From NCBI RefSeq assembly GCF_014203665.1, contig NZ_JACHJN010000015.1:1-64000 (forward strand): 64,000 nt of DNA, given 5' to 3'. This DNA is from Saccharothrix tamanrassetensis. Its GTDB lineage: Bacteria; Actinomycetota; Actinomycetes; Mycobacteriales; Pseudonocardiaceae. The notes under the pieces are model-generated. The model worked only from the letters and a program-made list of their open reading frames with translations, was not told where the DNA came from and did no database searches. Every line of letters begins with the position of its first letter. Position 1 is the first letter of the stretch. Below, piece after piece: positions 1 to 8,588 of the stretch. A program made the translations under genes and the position numbers.

Positions 1-85
1 ACGCCACGCCGACAACTACTGCGCCTTCGCCACCCTCGCCGCCACCCTCATCTGCTTCAAACAGCTCACCAAAACCACCACGTGA
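1..85 (+). mobile_element. 3' end of an IS5-family transposase gene (cut by the window edge)
   Basis: Reading from base 2, an open frame ends at a TGA at 83-85 and gives a tail with RHADNYCAF, then LAATLICFKQL and a short basic end. The pattern R-A-DNY followed by a hydrophobic LAA-LI-F-K helix is the usual C-terminus of IS5-group DDE transposases. Only the last 27 codons are inside the window, so intactness of the element cannot be judged. The right terminal repeat should lie just after the stop, but no partner end is available to confirm it. Confidence 0.7.
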
Positions 86-194
86 GACCAGCTCTTAACT
101 GTTGACTCGGTCTTTTTATATAGGCCTACCAACTGGTAGCTCTTGTTGTGCTCCGCATCACAACCCTGCGCGTTTCCCTCCGGGAGGCTCCCCG

Positions 195-986
195 ATGCGC
201 CCTGTCCGTCTCCTGCTCAGCGCCGCGCTCGCCGCAGCCGCGGCACTGCTCTCCGTGGTACCGGCCGAGGCCGAAGCCGGCGCGAACTACGTCGCGCTCG
301 GCGACTCCTACTCCTCGGGCACGGGTACCGGCTCCTATTACAGCGACAGCGGCTCCTGCAAGCGCAGCCAGTACGCCTACCCGGCGCTCTGGGCCGCGTC
401 CCACGCCCCGGCGAGCTTCAAGTTCGTCGCCTGCTCGGGCGCGAAGACCGGCGACGTCGTCAACAACCAGCTCAGCGCCCTGAGCGTGACCACCACCCTG
501 GCCAGCATCTCGATCGGTGGGAACGACGCCGGCTTCACCGACGTCATCACCACCTGCACCTTCGGCTCGGACCAGACCTGCGTCAACCGGGTGAACCAGG
601 CCAAGGCCTACGCCACCGGCACGCTGCCCGGCCTGCTGGACAACGTCTACGCGCAGATCCGCAACCGCGCCCCGTCCGCGCAGGTCGTGGTGCTGGGCTA
701 CCCGCGCCTGTACAAGGTGCCGGGCTCCTGCTCGGTGGGCATGAGCGACACCAAGCGGGCGGCGATCAACTCCGCCGCCGACACCCTGCACACCGTCATC
801 TCCGGGCGTGCCGCGGCGAAGTCGTTCGCCTACCGCGACCTGCGCGGAGCGTTCACCGGGCACGAGATCTGCTCGTCGGACTGGTGGCTGAACAGCCTGT
901 CCTTCCCGGTGGAGGAGTCCTACCACCCGAACCGGAACGGCCAGCGGCTCGGCTACCTTCCGCAGCTCACCGCCGTCACCGGCTGA
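195..986 (+). CDS. Secreted SGNH/GDSL-family lipase/esterase
   Basis: A 263-residue exported hydrolase expected to cleave ester bonds of lipids or acylated substrates outside the cell. The start at 195 is preferred over an upstream in-frame ATG because GGGAGG precedes it and the protein then opens with a basic-hydrophobic signal peptide ending near residue 28 (AEAEAG). Block I (GDSYSSG, nucleophile Ser38), the GGND oxyanion block, and the C-terminal SYHPN block with the catalytic His are all visible. This is the size and layout of Streptomyces secreted GDSL lipases. It stands alone between the IS end and a strong terminator. Family assignment is firm; substrate is unknown. Confidence 0.9.
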   Translation: MRPVRLLLSAALAAAAALLSVVPAEAEAGANYVALGDSYSSGTGTGSYYSDSGSCKRSQYAYPALWAASHAPASFKFVACSGAKTGDVVNNQLSALSVTTTLASISIGGNDAGFTDVITTCTFGSDQTCVNRVNQAKAYATGTLPGLLDNVYAQIRNRAPSAQVVVLGYPRLYKVPGSCSVGMSDTKRAAINSAADTLHTVISGRAAAKSFAYRDLRGAFTGHEICSSDWWLNSLSFPVEESYHPNRNGQRLGYLPQLTAVTG

Positions 987-1075
987 CAGCCCTGAGGGCC
1001 GGTCGCGGCGAAGCACCGTGACCGGTCGGCACCGGACGTCCGCCTGATACGCGCCGGCGGGCGCGCACACCCCCG

Positions 1076-1105
1076 GGGAGGGGGTCGCCGCGGCGACCCC
1101 CTCCC
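1076..1105. terminator. Perfect 15-bp-arm inverted repeat, likely transcription terminator
   Basis: Bases 1076-1105 form a perfect 30-bp palindrome (arms GGGAGGGGGTCGCCG and its complement), followed by a pyrimidine-rich TTCTC run. It lies 90 bp after the lipase stop and just before the acyl-CoA carboxylase promoter, so it probably insulates the two transcription units. Confidence 0.75.
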
Positions 1106-1130
1106 TTCTCGCCAAGCGGTGGACGGGTGG

Positions 1131-1172
1131 GTTAACAAGCGCTAACATCTCCTCAGGTTAACGACTGCTAAC
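1131..1172. promoter_or_regulatory. Paired 16-bp operator in front of the acyl-CoA carboxylase operon
   Basis: Two copies of GTTAAC-N4-GCTAAC lie at 1131-1146 and 1157-1172. Each is an imperfect dyad, and their starts are 26 bp apart. The second ends 12 bp before the accD1 start codon. Such a pair is typical of a TetR-type repressor site. No gene for the cognate regulator is adjacent, so it must lie elsewhere or be one of the TetR genes in the window, none of which carries this sequence in its own promoter. Confidence 0.65.
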
Positions 1173-1184
1173 CGCGAGGAGCCC

Positions 1185-2816
1185 ATGGACGCGCCCGTCC
1201 TGCGCAGCGCCGCCGACAAGTCGGGGGACGCCTTCCGGCGGTACACCGACGAGCACACCGCTCTCGTCCACGACCTGCGCGCCAAGCTCGCCGAGGCCGC
1301 GAAGGGCGGTCCGGAGAAGTCCCGCGCCCGGCACGTGGAACGCGGCAAGCTGCTGCCCCGCGACCGGGTGGACACGCTGCTCGACCCCGGCTCGCCGTTC
1401 CTGGAGCTGTCCCCGCTGGCCGCGGACGGCCTCTACGGCGGCGAGGCCCCGGCGGCGGGCGTCATCACGGGTGTCGGCCGGGTCTCCGGGCGTGAGTGCG
1501 TGATCGTCGCGAACGACGCCACCGTCAAGGGCGGCACCTACTACCCGATGACGGTGAAGAAGCACCTGCGCGCGCAGGAGGTGGCGCTGCAGAACCGCCT
1601 GCCGTGCCTCTACCTGGTGGACTCCGGCGGCGCGTTCCTGCCCCGCCAGGACGAGGTGTTCCCGGACCGCGAGCACTTCGGCCGGATCTTCTTCAACCAG
1701 GCCACCATGTCCCGCGAGGGCATCCCGCAGATCGCCGCCGTCCTCGGCTCCTGCACGGCGGGCGGCGCGTACGTCCCGGCGATGAGCGACGAGGCGGTGA
1801 TCGTGCGCGGCCAGGGCACGATCTTCCTCGGCGGTCCGCCCCTGGTGAAGGCCGCCACCGGCGAGGTCGTGACGGCCGAGGAGCTGGGCGGCGGCGAGCT
1901 GCACTCGCGCACCTCCGGCGTGACCGACCACCTCGCGAACGACGACGCGCACGCGCTGCGGATCGTCCGCTCCATCGTCAGCACCCTGGGCCCGCGCGCC
2001 GAACGGCCGTGGCGGGTCGAGCCGAGCGTCGAGCCGGCCGTGAACCCGGACGAGCTGTACGGCGTCGTGCCGACGGACAGCCGCACGCCCTACGACGTGC
2101 GCGAGGTGATCGCGCGGGTCGTGGACGGCAGCCGGTTCCAGGAGTTCAAGGAGGAGTACGGCACGACCCTGGTCACCGGGTTCGCCCGGATCCACGGCCA
2201 CCCGGTGGGGATCGTCGCCAACAACGGCATCCTGTTCGGCGAGTCGGCGCTGAAGGGCGCGCACTTCATCCAGCTGTGCGACCAGCGGTCGGTGCCGCTG
2301 GTGTTCCTCCAGAACATCAGCGGGTTCATGGTCGGCCGGGAGTACGAGGCGGGCGGCATCGCCAAGCACGGCGCGAAGATGGTCATGGCCGTGGCGTGCG
2401 CGCGGGTGCCGAAGTTCACCGTCGTGATCGGCGGTTCGTTCGGCGCGGGCAACTACTCGATGTGCGGCCGGGCGTACTCGCCGCGCTTCCTGTGGATGTG
2501 GCCGAACGCGCGGATCTCCGTGATGGGCGGGGAGCAGGCCGCGTCGGTGCTCGCGACCGTGCGGCGGGACCAGCTCGGCGACTCGTGGTCGGCGGAGGAC
2601 GAGGAGGCGTTCAAGGCGCCGATCCGCCGGCAGTACGAGGACCAGGGCAACCCCTACTACTCGACGGCGCGGCTGTGGGACGACGGCGTGATCGACCCGA
2701 AGGACACCCGCACGGTGCTCGGGCTCGCGCTGTCCACGGCGGCCAACGCGCCGCTCGACGGCGGTACCGGCCCGGCCTCCGGCCGGGGTGTCGGCTACGG
2801 CGTTTTCCGGATGTGA
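1185..2816 (+). CDS. accD1: Acyl-CoA carboxylase beta (carboxyltransferase) subunit, methylcrotonyl-CoA type
   Basis: A 543-residue biotin-dependent carboxyltransferase that moves CO2 from biotin to an acyl-CoA. The start has a GAGGAG ribosome site. Motifs typical of the 3-methylcrotonyl-CoA carboxylase beta branch are visible: [37 protein letters not shown] and [17 protein letters not shown]. Length equals the family norm. The stop codon overlaps the start of the biotin carboxylase subunit (TGATG), and an acyl-CoA dehydrogenase follows, giving the standard actinobacterial accD1-accA1-fadE leucine-catabolism layout. A general branched-chain substrate is possible, but the motif set favours methylcrotonyl-CoA. 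Confidence 0.92.
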   Translation: MDAPVLRSAADKSGDAFRRYTDEHTALVHDLRAKLAEAAKGGPEKSRARHVERGKLLPRDRVDTLLDPGSPFLELSPLAADGLYGGEAPAAGVITGVGRVSGRECVIVANDATVKGGTYYPMTVKKHLRAQEVALQNRLPCLYLVDSGGAFLPRQDEVFPDREHFGRIFFNQATMSREGIPQIAAVLGSCTAGGAYVPAMSDEAVIVRGQGTIFLGGPPLVKAATGEVVTAEELGGGELHSRTSGVTDHLANDDAHALRIVRSIVSTLGPRAERPWRVEPSVEPAVNPDELYGVVPTDSRTPYDVREVIARVVDGSRFQEFKEEYGTTLVTGFARIHGHPVGIVANNGILFGESALKGAHFIQLCDQRSVPLVFLQNISGFMVGREYEAGGIAKHGAKMVMAVACARVPKFTVVIGGSFGAGNYSMCGRAYSPRFLWMWPNARISVMGGEQAASVLATVRRDQLGDSWSAEDEEAFKAPIRRQYEDQGNPYYSTARLWDDGVIDPKDTRTVLGLALSTAANAPLDGGTGPASGRGVGYGVFRM

Positions 2817-4738
2817 TGGGGATGTTCGACAGCGTTCTGGTGGCCAACCGCGGCGAGATCGCGGTCCGCGTGATCCGCGCCCTGCGGCGCTTCGGCATCA
2901 GGTCCGTCGCCGTGTACAGCGACGCCGACGCCGACGCGCTGCACGTGCGGCTGGCCGACGTCGCCGTCCGGATCGGTCCGGCCGCCGCACGGGAGAGCTA
3001 CCTGTCGGCGGAGCGGATCATCGACGCGGCGAGGGAGACCGGCGCCCAGGCGGTCCACCCCGGCTACGGCTTCCTGGCCGAGAACACCGACTTCGCGCGG
3101 GCGTGCGAGAAGGCCGGGCTGGTGTTCATCGGCCCGCCCGCCGACGCGATCGACGCCATGGGCGACAAGATCCGCGCCAAGCTCACCGTCCGCGCGGCCG
3201 GCGTCCCCGTCGTGCCGGGCCGGACCGAAGCCGGGATGACCGACGACGACCTCGTCGACGCGGCCGGCGAGATCGGGTTCCCGGTGCTGCTCAAGCCGTC
3301 CGCCGGTGGTGGCGGCAAGGGGATGCGCCTGGTGCACGAGGCCGGCGCGTTGCGCGACGCGATCGAATCGGCCCGCCGGGAGGCCAGGGGCTCGTTCGGT
3401 GACGACACGCTGCTCATCGAGCGGTTCATCACCAACCCGAGGCACATCGAGATCCAGGTGCTGGCCGACGCGCACGGCAAGGTGGTGCACCTCGGCGAGC
3501 GGGAGTGCAGCCTCCAGCGGCGGCACCAGAAGATCATCGAGGAGGCGCCTTCGCCGTTGCTGACCCCGGAGGTCCGCGCGGCCATGGGCCGGGCCGCCGT
3601 GGACGCCGCGAAGTCGGTCGGCTACGTCGGCGCGGGCACCGTCGAGTTCATCGTCGACGGGTCGACCGGCGACTACTTCTTCATGGAGATGAACACCCGC
3701 CTCCAGGTCGAGCACCCGGTGACCGAGCTGGCGACCGGCGTCGACCTGGTGGAGTGGCAGCTCCGGGTGGCCTCCGGCGAGCACCTCCTGCTGGACGACG
3801 TGGAGCCGGCGAAGCACGCCGTGGAGGCACGGGTCTACGCCGAGGACCCGGCACGCGGGTTCCTGCCCACCGGTGGCACGGTGCTCAGGCTGCACGAGCC
3901 GGAGGACGTCCGCGTCGACTCGGCGTTGCAGGTCGGCCTCGTCGTCGGCAGCGACTACGACCCGATGCTGGCGAAGGTGATCGCGCGGGGCGACACCCGG
4001 GCGGAGGCCCTGCGCCGGCTCGACGCCGCGCTCGGCCGGATGGTCGTGCTCGGCGTGACGACGAACATCCCGTTCCTGCGGGCGTTGTTGCACGACGACG
4101 ACGTCCGGGCCGGCAACCTGGACACCGGTCTGGTCGAACGCAAGCTGGACTCGTTGGTGCGCGACGAGGTTCCGGACGAGGTGTACGCCGCCGCCGCGCT
4201 GGAGCGGCAGGCGTCGCTGCGCGGGGAAGACCCGTGGGAGCGGCCCGGCGGCTGGCGGATCGGCGAGCACGCCTGGACGACGTGGCGCGTCGACGACGTG
4301 GACGTCCGCGTGCGCGGCGAGGAAGTCGTCGTCGGCCAGGGGGAACCGTTCAGGCTCACCGCCGAGGTGGTCGACGGGGACCTGGTGGTCGGCACCCGCC
4401 GGTACGCGATGGCCCGTTCCGGCAACGTGCTGTGGCTCGGCGCGGGCGGCCGGACGTGGGCGCTGACCGAGACCGGGCAGTCCGAGCTGTCCGCGCACCG
4501 GTCCGAGGGCAGCGCGGGCCCCGTCACCAGCCCGATGCCCGGCACCGTGCTCGTGGTGCGCGCGGCGCAGGGCGACCACGTCACGGCAGGCCAGGCGCTG
4601 TTCGTGGTCGAAGCCATGAAGATGGAGCACACCGTCACCGCGCCCACCGACGGCGTGCTCGCCGAAGTGAACGTCCAAGCCGGCCAACAGGTCGCGCTGG
4701 ACCAGCCCCTAGCCGTCGTCGTGCCCCACCAGGAGTGA
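2816..4738 (+). CDS. accA1: Acyl-CoA carboxylase alpha subunit (biotin carboxylase plus biotin carrier)
   Basis: A 640-residue subunit that carboxylates its own biotin with ATP and bicarbonate and hands it to AccD1. Order: biotin carboxylase N-domain opening with [19 protein letters not shown]-grasp with [11 protein letters not shown] and [14 protein letters not shown], a linker, and a C-terminal biotinyl domain with the lysine in EAMKMEHT about 40 residues from the end. The ATG at 2816 overlaps the accD1 stop (TGATG), so the two subunits are translationally coupled. An ATG two codons later (2822) is the alternative start. The next gene begins three bases after the stop. Confidence 0.93.
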   Translation: MGMFDSVLVANRGEIAVRVIRALRRFGIRSVAVYSDADADALHVRLADVAVRIGPAAARESYLSAERIIDAARETGAQAVHPGYGFLAENTDFARACEKAGLVFIGPPADAIDAMGDKIRAKLTVRAAGVPVVPGRTEAGMTDDDLVDAAGEIGFPVLLKPSAGGGGKGMRLVHEAGALRDAIESARREARGSFGDDTLLIERFITNPRHIEIQVLADAHGKVVHLGERECSLQRRHQKIIEEAPSPLLTPEVRAAMGRAAVDAAKSVGYVGAGTVEFIVDGSTGDYFFMEMNTRLQVEHPVTELATGVDLVEWQLRVASGEHLLLDDVEPAKHAVEARVYAEDPARGFLPTGGTVLRLHEPEDVRVDSALQVGLVVGSDYDPMLAKVIARGDTRAEALRRLDAALGRMVVLGVTTNIPFLRALLHDDDVRAGNLDTGLVERKLDSLVRDEVPDEVYAAAALERQASLRGEDPWERPGGWRIGEHAWTTWRVDDVDVRVRGEEVVVGQGEPFRLTAEVVDGDLVVGTRRYAMARSGNVLWLGAGGRTWALTETGQSELSAHRSEGSAGPVTSPMPGTVLVVRAAQGDHVTAGQALFVVEAMKMEHTVTAPTDGVLAEVNVQAGQQVALDQPLAVVVPHQE

Positions 4739-4741
4739 GCG

Positions 4742-5896
4742 ATGTTGGACTTCCGCCTTGACGAGGAATACGAGGCCTTGCGCAAGACCGTCCAGGAGTT
4801 CGCGCGCGAGGAGGTCGCACCGGTCATCGGCGAGTTCTACGAACGGGAGGAGTTCCCGTACGAGATCGTCGCCAAGATGGGCCGGATGGGACTGTTCGGC
4901 CTGCCGTTCCCGGAGGAGTTCGGCGGCATGGGCGGCGACTACTTCGCGCTGTGCCTGGCGCTGGAGGAGTTGGCGCGCGTCGACTCGTCCGTGGCCATCA
5001 CGCTGGAAGCGGGCGTGTCCCTCGGCGCCATGCCGGTCCACCGGTTCGGCACCGCCGAGCAGAAGGCCGAGTGGCTGCCTTCCCTCTGCGACGCGACGAA
5101 GCTCGGCGCGTTCGGGCTGACCGAGCCCGGCGGCGGCTCGGACGCGGGCGCCCTGCGCACCACCGCCGTGCTGGACGGCGACGAGTGGGTCCTCAACGGC
5201 ACCAAGGCGTTCATCACCAACTCCGGCACCGACATCACCGGCCTGGTCACGGTCGCGGCGGTGACCGGCCGCAAGGAGAACGGCCGCGCCGAGATCTCCG
5301 CGATCATCGTGCCCGCCGGCACCCCCGGTTTCTCGGTGTCGCGCAAGTACTCCAAGGTCGGCTGGAACGCCTCGGACACCCGCGAGCTGTCCTTCCAGGA
5401 CTGCCGGGTGCCCGCCGCCAACCTGCTCGGCGAGCGCGGACGCGGCTACGCGCAGTTCCTCCAGACGCTGGACGAGGGCCGGGTCGCCATCGCCGCGCTC
5501 GGCGTCGGCCTGGCCCAGGGCTGCGTCGACGAGTGCCTGAAGTACGTCCGCGAACGCGAGGCCTTCGGCCGGAAGATCGGCGAGTACCAGGCGATCCAGT
5601 TCAAGATCGCCGAGATGGAGGCCCGCACCCACACCGCGCGCCTGGCGTACTACCAGGCGGCGGCCAAGATGCTGCGCGGCGAACCGTTCAAGCGCGAGGC
5701 GGCCATCGCCAAGCTGGTGTCCTCCGAGGCCGCCATGGACAACGCCCGCGAAGCCACCCAGATCTTCGGCGGCTACGGCTTCATGAACGAGTACCCGGTC
5801 GGCCGGTTCTACCGCGACGCCAAGATCCTGGAGATCGGCGAAGGCACCAGCGAGGTGCAGAAGATGCTGATCGCCCGGGAGCTGGGCCTCGGCTGA
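4742..5896 (+). CDS. Acyl-CoA dehydrogenase (probably isovaleryl/branched-chain)
   Basis: A 384-residue FAD enzyme that introduces the alpha-beta double bond into an acyl-CoA. It shows GAFGLTEPGGGSDAG (FAD/substrate loop), the YRDAKI stretch and a C-terminal EIGEGTSEVQ. The Glu in GEGT sits at the catalytic position used by short- and medium-chain dehydrogenases. Human isovaleryl-CoA dehydrogenase carries its base elsewhere, so the leucine role rests on operon context rather than on the active site. It is third in the accD1-accA1 operon with a 3-bp gap and is probably co-transcribed. No enoyl-CoA hydratase or HMG-CoA lyase follows directly, so the cluster is shorter than some. Confidence 0.88.
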   Translation: MLDFRLDEEYEALRKTVQEFAREEVAPVIGEFYEREEFPYEIVAKMGRMGLFGLPFPEEFGGMGGDYFALCLALEELARVDSSVAITLEAGVSLGAMPVHRFGTAEQKAEWLPSLCDATKLGAFGLTEPGGGSDAGALRTTAVLDGDEWVLNGTKAFITNSGTDITGLVTVAAVTGRKENGRAEISAIIVPAGTPGFSVSRKYSKVGWNASDTRELSFQDCRVPAANLLGERGRGYAQFLQTLDEGRVAIAALGVGLAQGCVDECLKYVREREAFGRKIGEYQAIQFKIAEMEARTHTARLAYYQAAAKMLRGEPFKREAAIAKLVSSEAAMDNAREATQIFGGYGFMNEYPVGRFYRDAKILEIGEGTSEVQKMLIARELGLG

Positions 5897-5993
5897 CCCG
5901 CCCGAACGATCCGACCGGCGGTGGGAACCGGCGGACCGGTGCGACGCGCGCGGCCCGGGTCCGTCCGGTGCCGCGCGCAGTCACAGTCGATCT

Positions 5994-7019
5994 TCACGTC
6001 CCCACCAGTTCCTTGAAGTAGTCCTTCGCGGAACGCGATGCGGTGAGCGGGGCCGCCTGGCCCGCCCAGAGGCTGACGTAGTCGGCGAGGCCCCGCTCGG
6101 CCGCCGCTCGGCGCAGTGGCTGCATCAACCCGCTCTGGACCGGGTACGGCGGCACTTCGTCCTCGTGCGCGGCGAGTTCACGGACGAGTCCGTTGTGGAT
6201 CCCCCGTGCGGTGCGGCCGGAGAACAGCCGGGTGAGCACGGTGACCTTGGCGGCGTCGCTGTGCAGCATGGCCTTGTGGACGTCGCCGGCGTTGGACTCG
6301 CGGGTGGCCAGGAACCCGGTGCCGATCTGCACGCCGTCCGCACCGAGGGCGAGGGCGGCGCGCACACCCCTGCGGTCCGCGATGCCGCCTGCCGCCACGA
6401 CGGGGCTGCCCACGGCGTCGACCACCTGCGGTACCAGGGAGAACGTGCCCACCAGGGACTGCTCCACGGGCCGCAGGAATGCGCCCCGGTGTCCGCCCGC
6501 GTCGCTGCCCGACGCCACCACGGCGTCCACTCCGGCCCGTTCGAGGGCGATCGCCTCGTCCACCGTGGTCGCCGTGCCGATGACCGTGATCCCCTTGTCG
6601 TGGGCGGAGTCCAGCACCCACCGCGGAGGGACGCCCATCACGAAGCTGATCACCGGCGGCGCGGCGGCGAGCAGGGCGTCGACCTGCTCGGTGAAGTCCG
6701 GGGCGACCGGCAGCGCGGGCGGTTCCACGCCCAGGCGTCGGTAGAGCGGTGCCAGCCGGGCGATGTGCGGGGTCGGGTCGATCGGGTCGCCCTCGCCGGC
6801 ATGAGGTACCCAGAGGTTGACCGCGAACGGGCGAGTGGTCGCGGCGCGCAGGTCGCGCACCAGTCCGGTGATGGCGGTGGGGTGCAGGACGTGGGCGCCG
6901 AACGAACCGAGGCCGCCCGCGTTCGACACGGCGGAGGCCAGGGCCACCGACGACAGGCCGCCGCCGAACGGGCCCTGGATGATCGGGTGCTCGATGCCGA
7001 GCAGGCCGGTGAGCCTCAC
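5994..7019 (-). CDS. Nitronate monooxygenase / NAD(P)H-flavin oxidoreductase (2-nitropropane dioxygenase family)
   Basis: A 341-residue FMN TIM-barrel enzyme that likely oxidises alkyl nitronates, or acts as an enoyl reductase-like flavoprotein. It begins LTGLLGIEHPIIQGPFGGG and has ASGSDAGGHRG (catalytic His region) and AAGGIADRRGVRAALALGADGVQIGTGFL (phosphate binding), all family hallmarks. I chose GTG at 7019 because the frame upstream is only a translated tandem repeat (7046-7181) running into an operator; extending it would add a repetitive, non-conserved tail. It is divergent from a TetR gene across a long inverted repeat, so repression by that TetR is likely. Confidence 0.85.
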   Translation of the reverse strand: MRLTGLLGIEHPIIQGPFGGGLSSVALASAVSNAGGLGSFGAHVLHPTAITGLVRDLRAATTRPFAVNLWVPHAGEGDPIDPTPHIARLAPLYRRLGVEPPALPVAPDFTEQVDALLAAAPPVISFVMGVPPRWVLDSAHDKGITVIGTATTVDEAIALERAGVDAVVASGSDAGGHRGAFLRPVEQSLVGTFSLVPQVVDAVGSPVVAAGGIADRRGVRAALALGADGVQIGTGFLATRESNAGDVHKAMLHSDAAKVTVLTRLFSGRTARGIHNGLVRELAAHEDEVPPYPVQSGLMQPLRRAAAERGLADYVSLWAGQAAPLTASRSAKDYFKELVGT

Positions 7020-7045
7020 GCGACGGCGTCCCGGCGCGCGTCGTC

Positions 7046-7181
7046 CGGCACGGTCGCATTCAACGGCACGGTCGCGATCAACGGCACGGTCGCCGTGACC
7101 GGTGCGGTCGCGGTGGTCGGCACGGTCGCCGTGATTGGTGGGTTCGCGGTGGTCGGCACGTTGGCGGTGATCGGTGGGGCC
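7046..7181. repeat. 18-bp tandem repeat, seven copies plus a partial
   Basis: Seven 18-bp units starting at 7046, 7064, 7082, 7100, 7118, 7136 and 7154 follow the pattern CGGCACGGTCGCCGTGAT with point changes, ending in a partial unit to 7181. They fill the leader between the nitronate monooxygenase start and the TetR operator, so they would lie in that gene's 5' untranslated RNA. The period is a multiple of three, but no product encoded by the repeat is conserved. Confidence 0.85.
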
Positions 7182-7187
7182 ATGACC

Positions 7188-7243
7188 GGAAGGTAGACGA
7201 CCGGTCAACTATTACGCAATAGTTGACCGGTCGTCTACCTTCC
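7188..7243. promoter_or_regulatory. 56-bp perfect inverted repeat (divergent operator)
   Basis: Two perfectly complementary 26-bp arms (7188-7213 and 7218-7243) flank the 4-base centre ACGC. Each arm also contains the small palindrome GACCGGTC. The site sits between the divergent nitronate monooxygenase and TetR genes, seven bases before the TetR start codon. The natural reading is an autoregulatory operator that holds two repressor dimers. Confidence 0.8.
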
Positions 7244-7249
7244 AGGCCC

Positions 7250-7846
7250 ATGGGACGGACCAGCGAGTCGCGGGAGAAGCTGATCGGCGCGGCGTGCGAG
7301 TTGATGCGCGGCCGGGGGTATGGGGCGATCGGCGTCGCCGAGATCTGCGAGCGCGCCGGGGTGCGCAAGGGCAGCTTCTACTACTTCTTCGAGTCCAAGC
7401 AGGCCCTGACCGTGGAGGCGCTGCGCGCGGCGTGGGCCGTCGAGGGCGCGGCCTGGCGCGCGATCCTGGGCACGGCCGAGGACCCGTTGCGCCGGCTGGA
7501 GCGGTTGTGCCGGTCCCAGGCCGAGGCGCAGCACCGCAGCAAGCGCGAGGCGGGATCGGTGCACGGGTGCCTGTTCGGCAACCTCGCGCTGGAGCTCGGC
7601 AACCAGGACGAGGTCGTCCGCGGGTGCCTCAAGGGGATCTTCGACGAGCAGGTCGACCTGGTGCACGAGGTGCTGCTCGACGCGCACCGCGCGGGGGACC
7701 TGCCGGCCGAGCGCGCCACCCGTGCCTACGCCCGCGCCGTGCTCGCCCAAGTCGAGGGCATGGTGCTGTTCGCCAAGCTGGACAACGAACCTGTTCTTTT
7801 GGAGGGGTTGTGGCCGCAGATCGCGGGATTGCTTCGGGGGGTTTAG
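7250..7846 (+). CDS. TetR/AcrR-family transcriptional regulator
   Basis: A 198-residue repressor with the N-terminal helix-turn-helix at about residues 10-55 (REKLIGAACELM, then VAEICERAGVRKGSFYYFF) and a TetR_C-type ligand domain after it. The start at ATG 7250 is chosen because the upstream part of the frame lies inside the long palindrome. It faces the nitronate monooxygenase gene and most likely represses both promoters through the 7188-7243 site. The ligand is unknown; the partner enzyme suggests an electrophilic or nitro compound. Confidence 0.88.
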   Translation: MGRTSESREKLIGAACELMRGRGYGAIGVAEICERAGVRKGSFYYFFESKQALTVEALRAAWAVEGAAWRAILGTAEDPLRRLERLCRSQAEAQHRSKREAGSVHGCLFGNLALELGNQDEVVRGCLKGIFDEQVDLVHEVLLDAHRAGDLPAERATRAYARAVLAQVEGMVLFAKLDNEPVLLEGLWPQIAGLLRGV

Positions 7847-7881
7847 GACAGTTGCGCCAATAAACTGTTGAAACCTGCATC

Positions 7882-7893
7882 CGAATGCATTCG
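7882..7893. promoter_or_regulatory. 12-bp palindrome upstream of the small secreted protein
   Basis: CGAATGCATTCG at 7882-7893 is a perfect palindrome in an AT-richer stretch about 80 bp before the start codon at 7972. It is a candidate regulator site only; no consensus was recognised. Confidence 0.3.
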
Positions 7894-7971
7894 TGTGTGA
7901 AACGGGATCGATCAGGGAGGCTGGTTGTACCGGCGCGAGCCGGGATTTTCGATTCGGGGAGGATCGTCTAG

Positions 7972-8463
7972 ATGTCTCAACCGTCCACTGTCAGAAACCG
8001 GGTGCTCGCGGCTTTGGCCGCGATCGCACTGCTCGTGTTCGGCGCCGCCCAGATGGCGTCCGCCGGCCCCGTCGCTCCGCAGGGCAGCCCCACCATCGAG
8101 CAGCCGCCGCTGAGCCCGGCGGCGCAGGAGCAGGCCAAGCTGGCCGGCGCACCGACCGCCCAGCTCACTCCGCAACTGGTGTTCGCCGTGGTCGACAACG
8201 GCACGCTGACCGGCCAGAACTTCGGCGCATCCGGTGCGGCGAGGGTCGGCGTCGGCACGTACGAGGTGTTCTTCGGCGCCAGTGACATCACCGGCGGCGC
8301 GTACACCGCGTCGATCGGCATCCCCGGCAGCGTCGGCGCCTCGCCCTCGGGCGAGGTGACCGTCGTCGGCCGGGTCGGCACCACCAACGGTCTGTTCATC
8401 CAGACCTACGACTCCGCCGGCGCGCTGGCGGACCGGTCGTTCCACCTCCACGTGGCGTTCTGA
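7972..8463 (+). CDS. Small secreted protein of unknown function
   Basis: A 163-residue protein with a clear signal peptide (basic start, hydrophobic VLAALAAIALLVFG, cleavage near AQMASAG at about residue 27). Mature residues are Pro/Ala/Gln-rich at first, then form a beta-rich C-terminal half (VVGRVGTTNGLFIQTYDSAG). GGGGAGGA precedes the ATG. I do not recognise a named family. The gene is monocistronic, with its own upstream region and a hairpin after the stop, and is probably an exported soluble protein. Confidence 0.75.
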   Translation: MSQPSTVRNRVLAALAAIALLVFGAAQMASAGPVAPQGSPTIEQPPLSPAAQEQAKLAGAPTAQLTPQLVFAVVDNGTLTGQNFGASGAARVGVGTYEVFFGASDITGGAYTASIGIPGSVGASPSGEVTVVGRVGTTNGLFIQTYDSAGALADRSFHLHVAF

Positions 8464-8500
8464 ATCCGCGTCGGACGTGATTGACGATTGATTTGCCGGG

Positions 8501-8534
8501 CGGACCTCGTGCGCAGTGACGCGCGCGAGGTCCG
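8501..8534. terminator. Hairpin terminator between convergent genes
   Basis: Arms at 8501-8514 and 8521-8534 pair over 14 positions with one T-G wobble around the 6-base loop AGTGAC. The hairpin lies between the stops of the secreted protein and the convergent crotonase and can serve both. Confidence 0.65.
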
Positions 8535-8588
8535 TCGCCTTCGCACCGGCTTATGGGTAATTGCCTCGGTAAGCCGAGTCAATTACCG

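Noticed and set aside
126-1148. Long minus-strand frame opposite the GDSL lipase
   Set aside because: Its translation is Arg/Gly/Val-rich with no family motifs and mirrors the coding strand of a clear lipase gene; it is a high-GC shadow.
7020-7208. N-terminal extension of the nitronate monooxygenase
   Set aside because: It would translate a tandem repeat and part of the operator; the family starts at LTGLLGIEHPI, matched by GTG 7019.
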